A stretch of DNA of 47,080 nucleotides from Bacillota bacterium (GCA_023415475.1 JAEZKL010000088.1:1-47080); one strand, 5' to 3'. Positions 33,946 through 43,266 are shown, counted from the stretch's first letter. Program-made: numbers and translations. The notes: generated by a model from the sequence alone, not told the origin.

Positions 33946-34043
33946 GTTGATATCTGGTTGATAAAAAGTTGATACTAAGTTGATACTGTGTTCGTGAATT
34001 ATTTTACATTATTTGTATTCCTTTTTTATAAATGATATCCACA
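33946..34043. other. oriC: Origin of replication, part downstream of dnaA (phased repeats and DnaA box)
   Basis: GTTGATA occurs at 33946, 33957, 33968 and 33979, an exact 11-bp period. Each copy agrees with the core of the box variant TGTTGATAA seen upstream of dnaA. A near-perfect box ATATCCACA follows at 34035-34043. The remainder of the 330-base dnaA-dnaN gap is AT-rich and shows TATCAAC, the inverse of the repeat, near 34110. This is probably the unwinding side of the origin. Confidence 0.65.
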
Positions 34044-34202
34044 CAAAATCAGAATAGAATCCTGCCGGGTTATCAATTGCCGAAAGCATTGATTCTTAAG
34101 ACCAAAACCCTTATATCAACAAATTCACACCCCTTATGATTAAGATTACTAAGAATCTTTAATATATTTCTATAAATGCATGTGAAGGGAGATTATACAC
34201 AT

Positions 34203-35312
34203 ATGAAAATCCAATGTCAAAAAGCGGATCTTTTAAATGGTGTTAATATTGTACTAAAGGCAGTACCCGTTAAATCGACGATGCCTATTTTAGAATGTTT
34301 GATTATAGAGGCAACAGATTCTTGTATCAAACTTATTTCAAATGATATGGAGTTGGGTATAGAAACAATTGTTAAGGGTGAAGTAATAGAAAATGGAACA
34401 GTTGCATTAAACGCTAAGATATTTTCTGAAATTGTTCGAAGACTACCTGAAAACGAAGTAAGCATAACGACCGATCAGAATTTTCTAACAGAAATAATTT
34501 GCGAGAAAGCGAAATTTTCTATCTCAGGAAGATCCGGTGAAGAATTCCCCGGATTACCTAAAATAGAAAAAGAGAATGCAGTTGTTTTATCTCAATTTAC
34601 TCTAAAGGAGATTATCCGTCAGACAGTGTTTTCTATTTCTGATAATGAGAGTAATAAGATTATGACCGGTGAGTTATTTGAGATTAAGAATAACGAACTA
34701 AGAGTGATATCACTGGATGGACACAGAATCTCTATCCGTAAGATATTTATGAAGGATTCTTATGAGAACCGTAAGGTTATCGTACCCGGGAAGACCTTGA
34801 ATGAAATAAGTAAAATTTTGTCCGGTGAAGTATCCTCCATGGTAAATATTTTCTTTACGGAAAAACATGCGTTATTCGAATTTGATGATACGGTTGTATT
34901 AACAAGATTGATAGAGGGAGAGTACTATCGTATCGATCAGATGCTTTCCAGTGACTATGAGACAAAGTTTACTATAAATAAAAAAGAGCTTCAAAACTGT
35001 ATCGAAAGAGCCTCATTGTTAATCAGAGAGACAGATAAGAAGCCGATTATAATTGATATAAAGAATAATAATTTTGAATTAAAGATTAATACTGCTATAG
35101 GTTCTATGAATGAAGAAATTGATATTACACTTGAGGGTAAGGATATCGTTATTGGCTTTAATCCGAAATTCTTATTAGATGCATTACGTGTTATAGATGA
35201 TGAGACAGTAGATGTCTATTTGATTAATGCAAAAGCGCCCTGCTTTATACGTGACAAGGATCAATCATACATTTATTTAATCTTACCGGTTAATATTAAT
35301 GTTGTAGCCTAA
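34203..35312 (+). CDS. dnaN: DNA polymerase III sliding clamp (beta subunit)
   Basis: From the ATG at 34203 the protein has 369 residues and begins MKIQCQKADLLNGVNIVLKAVPVK, then shows TMPILECLIIEA and the C-terminal PVNINVVA, all of DnaN type. It forms the ring clamp of the replicative polymerase. The nearest Shine-Dalgarno sequence, GGGAG, is 11 bases upstream, and an in-frame ATG at 34176 is possible, but the shorter form fits the family. It follows dnaA in the standard order. Confidence 0.96.
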   Translation: MKIQCQKADLLNGVNIVLKAVPVKSTMPILECLIIEATDSCIKLISNDMELGIETIVKGEVIENGTVALNAKIFSEIVRRLPENEVSITTDQNFLTEIICEKAKFSISGRSGEEFPGLPKIEKENAVVLSQFTLKEIIRQTVFSISDNESNKIMTGELFEIKNNELRVISLDGHRISIRKIFMKDSYENRKVIVPGKTLNEISKILSGEVSSMVNIFFTEKHALFEFDDTVVLTRLIEGEYYRIDQMLSSDYETKFTINKKELQNCIERASLLIRETDKKPIIIDIKNNNFELKINTAIGSMNEEIDITLEGKDIVIGFNPKFLLDALRVIDDETVDVYLINAKAPCFIRDKDQSYIYLILPVNINVVA

Positions 35313-35354
35313 TTTCCCCTAATCATTTCTATGATTTCAGAAAGGATGTATTTG

Positions 35355-35564
35355 ATGCATCAGATTAAATTAAGAGAAGAGTTCATTAAGCTCGGTCAGG
35401 CATTGAAAGCTGCGGGACTTGTTGATTCCGGAGCCGGAGCGAAGGATGAGATTCTTGACGGAAAAGTAAAGGTAAACGGTGTCGTAGAAGTTCAAAGAGG
35501 TAAAAAACTCCATGATGGAGACCTTGTGGACTATAACGGCGAACAAATAAAGATTGTAAAGTAG
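35355..35564 (+). CDS. S4-domain RNA-binding protein (YaaA/RlbA type)
   Basis: The protein has 69 residues from the ATG at 35355, with AAGGATG upstream, and consists of a single S4 domain: LGQALKAAGLVDSGAGAKDEILDGKVKVNGVVEVQRGKKL. In Bacillus the homologue is encoded between dnaN and recF exactly as here and is thought to work in ribosome assembly. The frame is open a few codons further upstream. It is 42 bases after dnaN. Confidence 0.88.
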   Translation: MHQIKLREEFIKLGQALKAAGLVDSGAGAKDEILDGKVKVNGVVEVQRGKKLHDGDLVDYNGEQIKIVK

Positions 35565-35679
35565 CATTAAGCTATGGTATCAATGCAGAGGCTTCGTTCA
35601 TCAAAGAAACGTAAGCTATATTGATATATATGTTTTTGCTTAAATTAACATAAGTTGTAAAGGAAATGTTGGTGCGTAT

Positions 35680-36765
35680 ATGATTGTCAAGTCTTTAGAA
35701 CTAAAGGATTACCGAAATTACAGTAATCTTAGTATGCAGTTTCATAATGGTACCAATATTTTATACGGAGAGAATGCCCAAGGAAAAACCAATATTCTTG
35801 AAGCAATTTATCTCTGTGGAACTACAAAATCTCATCGAGGAAGTAAAGATAAAGAGATTGTCAAGTTTCTGGAGGAAGAAGCCCATGTCCGAATTATTCT
35901 CGAAAAAAATCAAATTCCACATAGGATTGATTTACATTTAAAGAAGAATAAAGCAAAGGGAGTGGCCATTGATGGTATCCCGATTAAAAGACAAGGTGAA
36001 TTATTCGGAATGCTGAACCTTGTGTTTTTTTCGCCGGAGGATCTTTATATTATAAAAAACGGACCTTCCGAGAGAAGACGCTTTCTTGATTTAGAGCTAT
36101 GTCAGTTAGATAAGATATATCTGAATCAGCTATCAAATTATAACAAAATTCTTGCCCAGCGAAATAATTTATTAAAGCAAATCGGTACAAACAGGAATTT
36201 ATTGGATACAATATATATATGGGATTCTAAACTGGTGGAATTTGGTCGTAAGATCATCGAAACCAGATATGATTTTGTACTTCGGTTAAATGCATTGGTC
36301 GGAGAGATACATAAGAGGTTAAGCGGTGGCAGAGAAGAATTGAATCTACAATATGAGCCGAATGTTAAGGCAGAAGATTTTGAAGATAAATTAAAAAAAT
36401 CCCTAGATAAGGATTTATATTTAAAGATGACTCATGTGGGTCCCCATAGAGATGATTTGTGCTTTTTGTTAGGACAGGTTGATATCCGTAAGTATGGTTC
36501 TCAAGGTCAGCAAAGAACAGCGGCACTTTCCTGTAAGCTGGCTGAGATTGACTTAGTGAAATCCGTAATAAAAGAAAATCCGATATTACTATTGGATGAT
36601 GTTTTATCTGAGTTGGATCGACAGAGACAGACCCATTTGCTCAATAGTATAGGGGATATTCAAACGATGATTACATGTACCGGATTAGAGGAGTTTATTA
36701 ATAATCGGTTCGAATATAATAAAATATTTCATGTGGTGGAAGGTACGGTAACCAGTGAGAATTAA
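35680..36765 (+). CDS. recF: DNA replication and repair protein RecF
   Basis: The 361-residue ATPase has Walker A YGENAQGKTNILEAIYL, the RecF motif FFSPEDLYIIKNGPSERRRFLD and the signature SQGQQRTAALSCKLAEIDLV with Walker B PILLLDDVLSELD. It loads RecA at gaps with RecO and RecR. The Shine-Dalgarno bases (AAGGA) lie farther from the ATG than usual. The gene precedes gyrB in the standard order. A small hairpin lies about 80 bases before the start. Confidence 0.96.
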   Translation: MIVKSLELKDYRNYSNLSMQFHNGTNILYGENAQGKTNILEAIYLCGTTKSHRGSKDKEIVKFLEEEAHVRIILEKNQIPHRIDLHLKKNKAKGVAIDGIPIKRQGELFGMLNLVFFSPEDLYIIKNGPSERRRFLDLELCQLDKIYLNQLSNYNKILAQRNNLLKQIGTNRNLLDTIYIWDSKLVEFGRKIIETRYDFVLRLNALVGEIHKRLSGGREELNLQYEPNVKAEDFEDKLKKSLDKDLYLKMTHVGPHRDDLCFLLGQVDIRKYGSQGQQRTAALSCKLAEIDLVKSVIKENPILLLDDVLSELDRQRQTHLLNSIGDIQTMITCTGLEEFINNRFEYNKIFHVVEGTVTSEN

Positions 36766-36857
36766 TTAAGTTAACAATACGAGGATAAGCAAGGCAGGAT
36801 TTTAATATATGCTTTTATTACAACAAAACGGAAGATAAGAGTATAAATTATTAGTAC

Positions 36858-36887
36858 GGAGGTGAAGTCCTCCAAAAAATTGGAGGA
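36858..36887 (+). promoter_or_regulatory. Alternative hairpins over the gyrB ribosome binding site
   Basis: GGAGG (36858-36862), CCTCC (36869-36873) and GGAGG (36882-36886) stand in a row; the last is the gyrB Shine-Dalgarno sequence, seven bases before ATG. CCTCC can pair with either neighbour: with the first around TGAAGT, freeing the ribosome site, or in the 8-bp stem TCCTCCAA-AAAA-TTGGAGGA, hiding it. The two folds exclude each other. The pairing is seen; the regulatory role is inference. Confidence 0.55.
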
Positions 36888-36893
36888 GAAATC

Positions 36894-38804
36894 ATGAGTA
36901 ACGAATACGGTGCAGAACAAATTCAAATATTGGAAGGACTAGAGGCAGTAAGAAAAAGACCCGGTATGTACATCGGTTCCACCTCCTCTAAGGGCTTACA
37001 TCACTTAGTCTACGAAATTGTAGATAATGCGGTGGATGAGGCACTTGCCGGATATTGTGATACAATCGATGTTACCATTAATGAGGATAATTCCGTTACC
37101 GTAATTGATAACGGAAGAGGTATTCCGGTAGGAATCAACCAGAAGAAGGGAATCTCTTCCGTAGAGGTAGTATTTACTATTCTGCATGCCGGCGGAAAAT
37201 TCGGTGGTGGAGGATATAAGGTATCCGGTGGTCTTCATGGTGTAGGAGCATCTGTAGTAAATGCTCTTTCCGAATGGTTAACCGTTGAAATCTGTGTTGA
37301 TGGAAAAAAATACTTCCAGAGATATGAACGAGGTAAGGCATGCGGAAGATTAGAGGAGATAGGAGACACGGATTGTAGGGGAACCACAGTTACCTTCCTT
37401 CCTGACAAAGAAATCTTCGAAGAAACCGTGTATGATTACGATATTCTTAAGCAAAGACTGCGCGAAATGGCGTTCTTAACAAAAAATATTAAAATTATTC
37501 TTCGTGACAAGAGAGAAGAAGAAATCAAGGAGAGAGAATTCCATTATGCCGGCGGAATCAAGGAATATGTGGAGTATCTTAATCGCCATAAGGATCCGTT
37601 ATACCCAGATATTATCTATTGTGAAGGAACGAAGGATAATGTCTATGTAGAAGTAGCACTTCAGCACAACAGTACCTATACCGAAGGTTGCTACAGCTTT
37701 GTTAATAATATAACCACTCCGGAGGGTGGAACCCACCTGGCTGGCTTTAAGAATGCAATTACGAAAACCTTTAATGATTATTCCAGAGCTATGAAATATC
37801 TTAAGGATAGTGATCAGAATCTATCCGGTGAGGATATCAGGGAAGGCTTAACGGCAATTATCAGTATTAAGATTGCAGATCCGCAGTTTGAAGGACAGAC
37901 GAAGCAAAAGCTGGGTAATTCCGAAGCAAGAGGTGCGGTAGACAGTATTGTAAGTGATCAATTAACCTATTTTCTGGAGCAGAATCCTCAGGTAGCTAAG
38001 ACTATTTGCGAAAAAGCGGTGCTTGCACAAAGGGCAAGAGATGCAGCCAGAAAAGCGAGGGATCTGACCTGAAGAAAGACGGCTCTGGAGGGAATGAGTT
38101 TACCAGGTAAGCTGGCTGATTGTTCGGAGAAGGATCCGTCCAAGTGTGAGATCTACATTGTTGAGGGTGATTCTGCGGGAGGATCTGCAAAGACAGCTCG
38201 AACCAGAGCAACTCAAGCAATCCTGCCCCTTCGAGGTAAAATTCTGAACGTTGAGAAATCAAGATTAGATAAAATATTAGTAAATAATGAGATTAAAGCA
38301 ATGATTACAGCGTTTGGTACAGGTATTTCTGATGATTTCGATATAAGTAAGCTTCGCTATCATAAGATTATCATTATGACCGATGCGGATGTAGATGGTG
38401 CTCATATCAGTACCTTGCTATTGACCTTCTTCTATCGTTTTATGCCGGAGCTTATTAAGCAAGGTTATGTATATTTGGCACAACCGCCTCTCTATAAAGT
38501 GGAGAAGAATAAGTATGTCCGTTACGCTTACAGCGATGATGAGTTAAATCAGATATTGTTGGAAATTGGTAGAGATTCCAACAATAAAATCCAACGCTAT
38601 AAAGGTCTTGGTGAAATGGATGCGGAGCAGCTATGGGATACAACCATGGATCCAGAGAAGAGAATCCTGCTTCGTGTCAGTATGGACGAGGAGGAATCCT
38701 CAGAAATTGATATAACCTTTACCACGCTGATGGGTGATAAGGTAGAGCCAAGAAGAGAATTCATTGAAGCAAACGCAAAATATGTAAAGAATCTTGATAT
38801 ATAA
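36894..38804 (+). pseudogene. gyrB: DNA gyrase subunit B, interrupted by an in-frame TGA
   Basis: The 637-codon frame is GyrB over its whole length except for TGA at 38070-38072 (codon 393). The first 392 residues hold the ATPase (IVDNAVDEALAG, HGVGASVVNALS) and transducer; after the stop the same frame continues RKTALEGMSLPGKLADC, then TOPRIM with EGDSAGGSA, DADVDGAHI and QRYKGLGEMD. The conserved context is ARELTRRKTALE, so TGA replaces an arginine, one change from CGA. The break falls at the boundary between the ATPase half and the TOPRIM half. An in-frame ATG 21 bases on (38094) has GGAGGG just before it. GyrB is essential, so error, a second copy, readthrough or restart must be considered. 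Confidence 0.9.
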
Positions 38805-38847
38805 AGGCTTTTGAAAATGATAAAGCTGAATGAAAAGCATACAAGAG

Positions 38848-38865
38848 GAAACAGCAAGCTGTTTC
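38848..38865 (+). other. Hairpin between gyrB and gyrA
   Basis: GAAACAGC and GCTGTTTC form a perfect 8-bp stem around AA, about 10 bases after which the gyrA ribosome binding region begins. No T-run follows, so it is not a typical terminator. Confidence 0.5.
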
Positions 38866-38893
38866 ACTTGTTATGATTAACGGAGGAATAACA

Positions 38894-41506
38894 ATGGATG
38901 AGAATATCTTCGACAAGGTGCATGACGTCGATCTAAAGAAGACAATGGAAACCTCGTATATCGAGTATGCCATGTCAGTTATCGCGGCACGCGCCCTGCC
39001 CGATGTAAGGGACGGTCTTAAGCCGGTACAAAGAAGAATTTTGTATGCATTGATAGAATTGAATAATGGACCAGACAAGCCGCATCGTTAATGTGCGCGT
39101 TTTGTCGGTGATACCATGGGTAAATATCATCCTCACGGAGACAGTTCAATCTACGAGGCATTGGTAAAATTGGCACAGGACTTCTCTACCAGATATCCTT
39201 TAGTCGATGGACACGGTAACTTCGGTTCTGTCGATGGTGACGGAGCTGCGGCGATGCGTTATACGGAAGCCAGGTTAAGTAAGATTTCTATGGAGATGTT
39301 ATCCGATATCAATAAAGACACCGTAGATTTTGCTCCAAACTTTGACGAGACAGAGAAGGAACCCTTAGTATTACCCTCCAGATATCCGAATCTATTGGTA
39401 AACGGAACCTCCGGAATTGCGGTCGGTATGGCTACCAATATCCCGCCTCACAATCTTCGTGAGGTTATTAATGGTGTCATAAAAATTATTGATAATCATG
39501 TTGAAGAGGATAGAGAAACAGATATTGATGAATTGCTTAAGATCATTAAGGGTCCTGATTTTCCTACCGGTGCAGAAATCCTCGGGGTGACAGGTATCGA
39601 AGAGGCATATCGAACGGGTAGAGGTAAGGTTCGTGTTCGTGCAGTTACTGATATTGAACCGATGCAAAACGGTAAAAACCGTATAGTTGTAACCGAACTT
39701 CCCTACATGGTGAACAAAGCACGATTAATAGAGAAGATTGCAGAGCTTGTTAAGGATAAAAAAATAGATGGAATCACAGAGCTACGTGATGAATCAGACC
39801 GTACCGGTATGAGAATAGCGATAGAGCTTCGTAGGGATGTAAATGCCAATGTTATGCTAAATCAATTATATAAGCACACTCAATTGCAGGAAACCTTTGG
39901 TGTCATTATGCTTGCACTGGTGAACAACGAGCCAAGAATTCTCAACCTGTATCAGATGCTGGATTATTACTTGAAACATCAAAAAGAGGTTGTTACAAGA
40001 CGTACCCAATATGATTTGAATAAAGCAGAAGAGCGAGCACATATCTTACAGGGCTTGCTAATCGCTCTTGATAATATTGATGAGGTAATCCGAATCATTC
40101 GTGCATCAGCCAATGGTAATGCTGCGAAGGAAAAATTAATCGAGCGCTTCGCGCTGACAGATGTACAGGCTCAGGCTATCATCGACATGAGACTTCGTGC
40201 GTTGACCGGCTTAGAGAGAGAAAGACTGGAGGCGGAGTTCGCAGAGCTTATGATAAAGATTGCTGAATTTAAGGCAATTCTTGCAGATGAGAAGAAATTA
40301 CTTGGTGTAATCAAAGAAGAGATTACCCTCATTCGTGATAAATACGGCGATGAAAGAAGAACTAAGATCGGATTTGATGAGTTTGATATCTCCATGGAGG
40401 ATCTGATTCCCAATGAAAACACCGTTATTGCAATGACAAGACTCGGTTATATCAAGCGTATGACGGTTGATAATTTCAAGAGTCAGCATCGTGGCGGCAA
40501 AGGTATTAAGGGTATGCAGACCATCGAGGAGGACTTCATTGAAGATCTTCTTATGACGACGAACCATCACTATATCATGTTCTTTACAAATAAGGGCAGG
40601 GTATATCGGTTGAAGGCATATGAGATACCGGAGGCAAGCAGAACGGCCAGAGGTACAGCTATCGTTAATCTTCTACAGCTGTTACCGGAGGAACGAATTA
40701 CTGCAATTATTCCGTTAAAGGAATATAAGAAGGACCGATTCCTATTTATGGCAACCAAGAAGGGTATTGTGAAGAAGACCCCGATGAGTGACTATGAGCA
40801 CATCAGAAAATCCGGACTCCAGGCAATTAATTTAAGAGAAGATGATGAACTCATCGAAGTAAAATCGACAAATCACCTAAAGGATATTATCCTGGTAACC
40901 AAGGATGGAATGTGTATCCGCTTTAATGAGCGGGATGTAAGACCGACTGGAAGAACCTCCATGGGTGTTATCGGTATGACACTGAACGAAGAGGATGAGA
41001 TTGTAGGAATGCAGCTTCACACGCAGGGAGAGTATCTGCTGTTCGTATCAGAGAATGGTTTAGGAAAACGTACCGAAATGAAAGAATTTTCTGTTCAGCG
41101 CCGTGGCGGTAAGGGTGTAAAGTGTTATAAGATTACCGAAAAGACCGGTGATGTGATCGGAGTAAAAGCAGTAAACGAAGAAAATGAAGTAATGCTGATC
41201 ACGAACGAAGGTATTATTATCCGGATTATGGTTAACGGTATTTCTGTACTTGGCAGAATTACCTCGGGTGTAAAGCTGATGGATATTGATGTGGAGATGA
41301 AAATAAAAGTTGCTAATCTAACCAAGGTAAGAGAAAGCACTGCATCAGAGGAAGAGTTGATTAAAAATCTGGAGAATGAACTCAATGAAGAAAATCAGGT
41401 AGTTGATACCAGTGAATTTTCAGTAGAGGATGCCTATGATGAATTCTCAGAGGACTCCCTCGAGGAAGTGTTAGAAGAGAGCGAGAGCGAGAATGAGGAT
41501 AATTAA
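38894..41506 (+). pseudogene. gyrA: DNA gyrase subunit A, interrupted by an in-frame TAA
   Basis: The 871-codon frame starts at ATG 38894 with GGAGG seven bases upstream. It is GyrA throughout apart from TAA at 39089-39091 (codon 66). The protein reads NNGPDKPHR, stop, then CARFVGDTMGKYHPHGDSS; relatives have a lysine there (HRKCAR), so AAA to TAA is the simplest change. The catalytic tyrosine region AAMRYTEARLSK and the C-terminal beta-pinwheel with the GyrA-box-like QRRGGKGV lie after the stop and are intact. The next in-frame ATG is at 39116. The 3' end overlaps the fumarase gene by 14 bases. Confidence 0.9.
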
Positions 41507-42335
41507 TTCCGACGAAATTACTAAAAATATAAAAGAGATGTGCATCGAAGCCAACTATAAGTTGGCTTCTGATGTAGAATCCAGAGTTCGCAGTGCCGGT
41601 GAGTCCGAAACGAGTATCCTTGGAAAGCAGATTCTTAATCAACTTAGTGAGAATCTGGATATTGCTGCGACAGAGGATATCCCAATCTGTCAGGATACCG
41701 GAATGGCCATTGTATTTGTTAAGCTTGGACAGGAGGTACGGATTGAAGGTATACTTCTGGAGGATGCGATCAATGAAGGAATCCGCCAAGGGTATGCAGA
41801 GGGCTATCTTCGAAAATCCGTGGTTGGAGACCCATTGATCCGTATTAATACCAAGGACAATACGCCCGGAATCATTCACTATGAGATCGTTCCCGGAGAC
41901 CGGTTAGAGTTAACCGTTGCGCCGAAGGGTTTCGGAAGTGAGAATATGAGCCGGGTATATATGCTAAAGCCCTCGGATGGAGTCGAAGGTGTTAAGCAGG
42001 CAGTACTTGAGACAGTAAAGCTAGCCGGACCGAATGCATGTCCGCCGATTGTGGTTGGGATAGGAATTGGAGGCAGCTTTGAAAAATGTACCCTTCTCTC
42101 GAAGAAGGCCTTAGCAAGAAGCATGAATCAACCATCTCCCCTGGAGCATATTCGAAAGCTGGAGGAAGAACTGTTAGCCGAGATCAATCGACTTGGTATC
42201 GGACCCGGTGGTCTGGGCGGAAGGGTGACTGCACTGGGAGTTAACATTGAAATCTATCCGACCCACATCGCAGGTCTGCCGGTAGCAATTAATATCTGTT
42301 GTCATGTGAATCGCCATGTCAGTCGTGAAATATAA
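41493..42335 (+). CDS. fumA: Fumarate hydratase class I, alpha subunit
   Basis: The 280-residue protein is the N-terminal-domain subunit of a two-subunit iron-sulfur hydro-lyase. The three cysteines for the 4Fe-4S cluster lie in PICQDTGMA, NACPPIVVGIGIGGS and INICCHVNRH. The enzyme hydrates fumarate to malate; L-tartrate dehydratase has the same build and cannot be wholly excluded. The start ATG overlaps the last 14 bases of gyrA, so translation is probably coupled. The beta subunit follows after 140 bases. Confidence 0.88.
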   Translation: MRIINSDEITKNIKEMCIEANYKLASDVESRVRSAGESETSILGKQILNQLSENLDIAATEDIPICQDTGMAIVFVKLGQEVRIEGILLEDAINEGIRQGYAEGYLRKSVVGDPLIRINTKDNTPGIIHYEIVPGDRLELTVAPKGFGSENMSRVYMLKPSDGVEGVKQAVLETVKLAGPNACPPIVVGIGIGGSFEKCTLLSKKALARSMNQPSPLEHIRKLEEELLAEINRLGIGPGGLGGRVTALGVNIEIYPTHIAGLPVAINICCHVNRHVSREI

Positions 42336-42399
42336 TAATGAGTTTTTTTCATTACTTTATATGGCAATTTCTTATGAGCTATATGAGAGTAAAACAGAT

Positions 42400-42441
42400 T
42401 GTTATGGATATACTAGGAAGAGGCTTTACTATTCCATAACA
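42400..42441. repeat. Inverted repeat between the fumarase subunit genes
   Basis: TGTTATGGA (42400-42408) and TCCATAACA (42433-42441) are perfect complements with a 24-base loop. A smaller hairpin, TAATGA with TCATTA, lies near 42335-42355. They may adjust the ratio of the two subunits; function is unknown. Confidence 0.4.
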
Positions 42442-42475
42442 GATACCTTGAAATAATCTTACAGAGGGGATTGGA

Positions 42476-43018
42476 ATGGATAAGTACATCACAACACCTT
42501 TAACAACACAGAAGGTAGAAGAGCTCCGTGCAGGTGATTATGTATATATCACTGGAACTATATATACAGCCAGGGATGCTGCCCATCAGAGAATGTATGA
42601 CACCATGCTCCAAGGCGGCAGTATACCGATTGATTTACAGGAAAATATTATCTATTATCTGGGACCCACACCGGAACGGGAAGGGCAGGTAATCGGTTCT
42701 GCCGGACCAACCACCAGCAGCCGCATGGATAAATATACTCCGATGCTGTTGGACCGAGGCTTAAAGGGCATGATTGGCAAGGGGAAACGGAGCAAAGAGG
42801 TCATTGCAGCTATGGTGCAGAATAAAGCGGTTTATTTTGCTGCAATAGGAGGAGCAGGTGCTCTTTTATCCAAGAAAATAAAAAAGAGCAAGGTAATCGC
42901 TTATGATGACCTTGGAACAGAAGCCATTCGGGAACTATATGTAGAAGAATTTCCTGTAATCGTTGTCATTGATGCCAAAGGCAATAATTTGTATGAAATA
43001 GTGACGCAAAATTGTTGA
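42476..43018 (+). CDS. fumB: Fumarate hydratase class I, beta subunit
   Basis: The 180-residue protein matches the C-terminal domain of class I fumarases: LRAGDYVYITGTIYTARDAAHQRM near the start, YLGPTPEREGQVIGSAGPTTSSRMD and GKGKRSKEV in the middle, and YDDLGTEAIRELYVEEFP near the end. It completes the substrate site with the alpha subunit. GAGGGG precedes the ATG. Its stop codon overlaps the -35 box of the following tRNA promoter. The symbol follows the alpha/beta order, not the E. coli fumB gene. Confidence 0.88.
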   Translation: MDKYITTPLTTQKVEELRAGDYVYITGTIYTARDAAHQRMYDTMLQGGSIPIDLQENIIYYLGPTPEREGQVIGSAGPTTSSRMDKYTPMLLDRGLKGMIGKGKRSKEVIAAMVQNKAVYFAAIGGAGALLSKKIKKSKVIAYDDLGTEAIRELYVEEFPVIVVIDAKGNNLYEIVTQNC

Positions 43019-43043
43019 CAAAGCCAAAGCCATTTGTTATACT
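43015..43043 (+). promoter_or_regulatory. Promoter of tRNA-Ser
   Basis: A perfect TTGACA (43015-43020), a 17-bp spacer and TATACT (43038-43043). The core TTGTTGACAAAG is the same as in the rrn promoter at 46621. About 95 bases of leader separate the predicted start from the tRNA. Confidence 0.75.
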
Positions 43044-43143
43044 AGATTTTGCTTCTGTGGGAATTAGCAGATAGCAATCATCTAAAACAAGTGAATAGAT
43101 TTATCGATTCATCTTGCATAAAGAACTTAAAAAGTTCGGATCT

Positions 43144-43231
43144 GGAGAAATACTCAAGAGGCCGAAGAGGCGCCCCTGCTAAGGGTGTAGGTCGGGCAAC
43201 CGGCGCGAGGGTTCAAATCCCTCTTTCTCCG
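43144..43231 (+). tRNA. tRNA-Ser (anticodon GCT)
   Basis: Acceptor GGAGAAA pairs with TTTCTCC, discriminator G. The anticodon loop CTGCTAA gives GCT, and a long class II variable arm follows (GTAGGTCGGGCAACCGGCGC), then the T arm GAGGGTTCAAATCCCTC. The 88-base length is typical for tRNA-Ser. Confidence 0.95.
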
Positions 43232-43234
43232 TAC

Positions 43235-43266
43235 AAAAAAGCGTACCAATTTGGTACGCTTTTTTT
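43235..43266 (+). terminator. Terminator of tRNA-Ser
   Basis: AAAAAAGCGTACC and GGTACGCTTTTTT are complementary around AATT, with a T-run of eight at the end. It lies four bases after the tRNA. Confidence 0.9.

Noticed and set aside
37005..37238. Antisense frames in gyrB, gyrA and adhE
   Set aside because: All lie within strongly conserved coding sequence of the other strand and lack start signals.
38070..39091. Stop-codon reassignment or selenocysteine as explanation for the gyrase stops
   Set aside because: The two stops differ (TGA and TAA), both codons end many genes here, and the residues replaced are arginine and lysine, not cysteine. No recoding hairpin was seen after the TGA.
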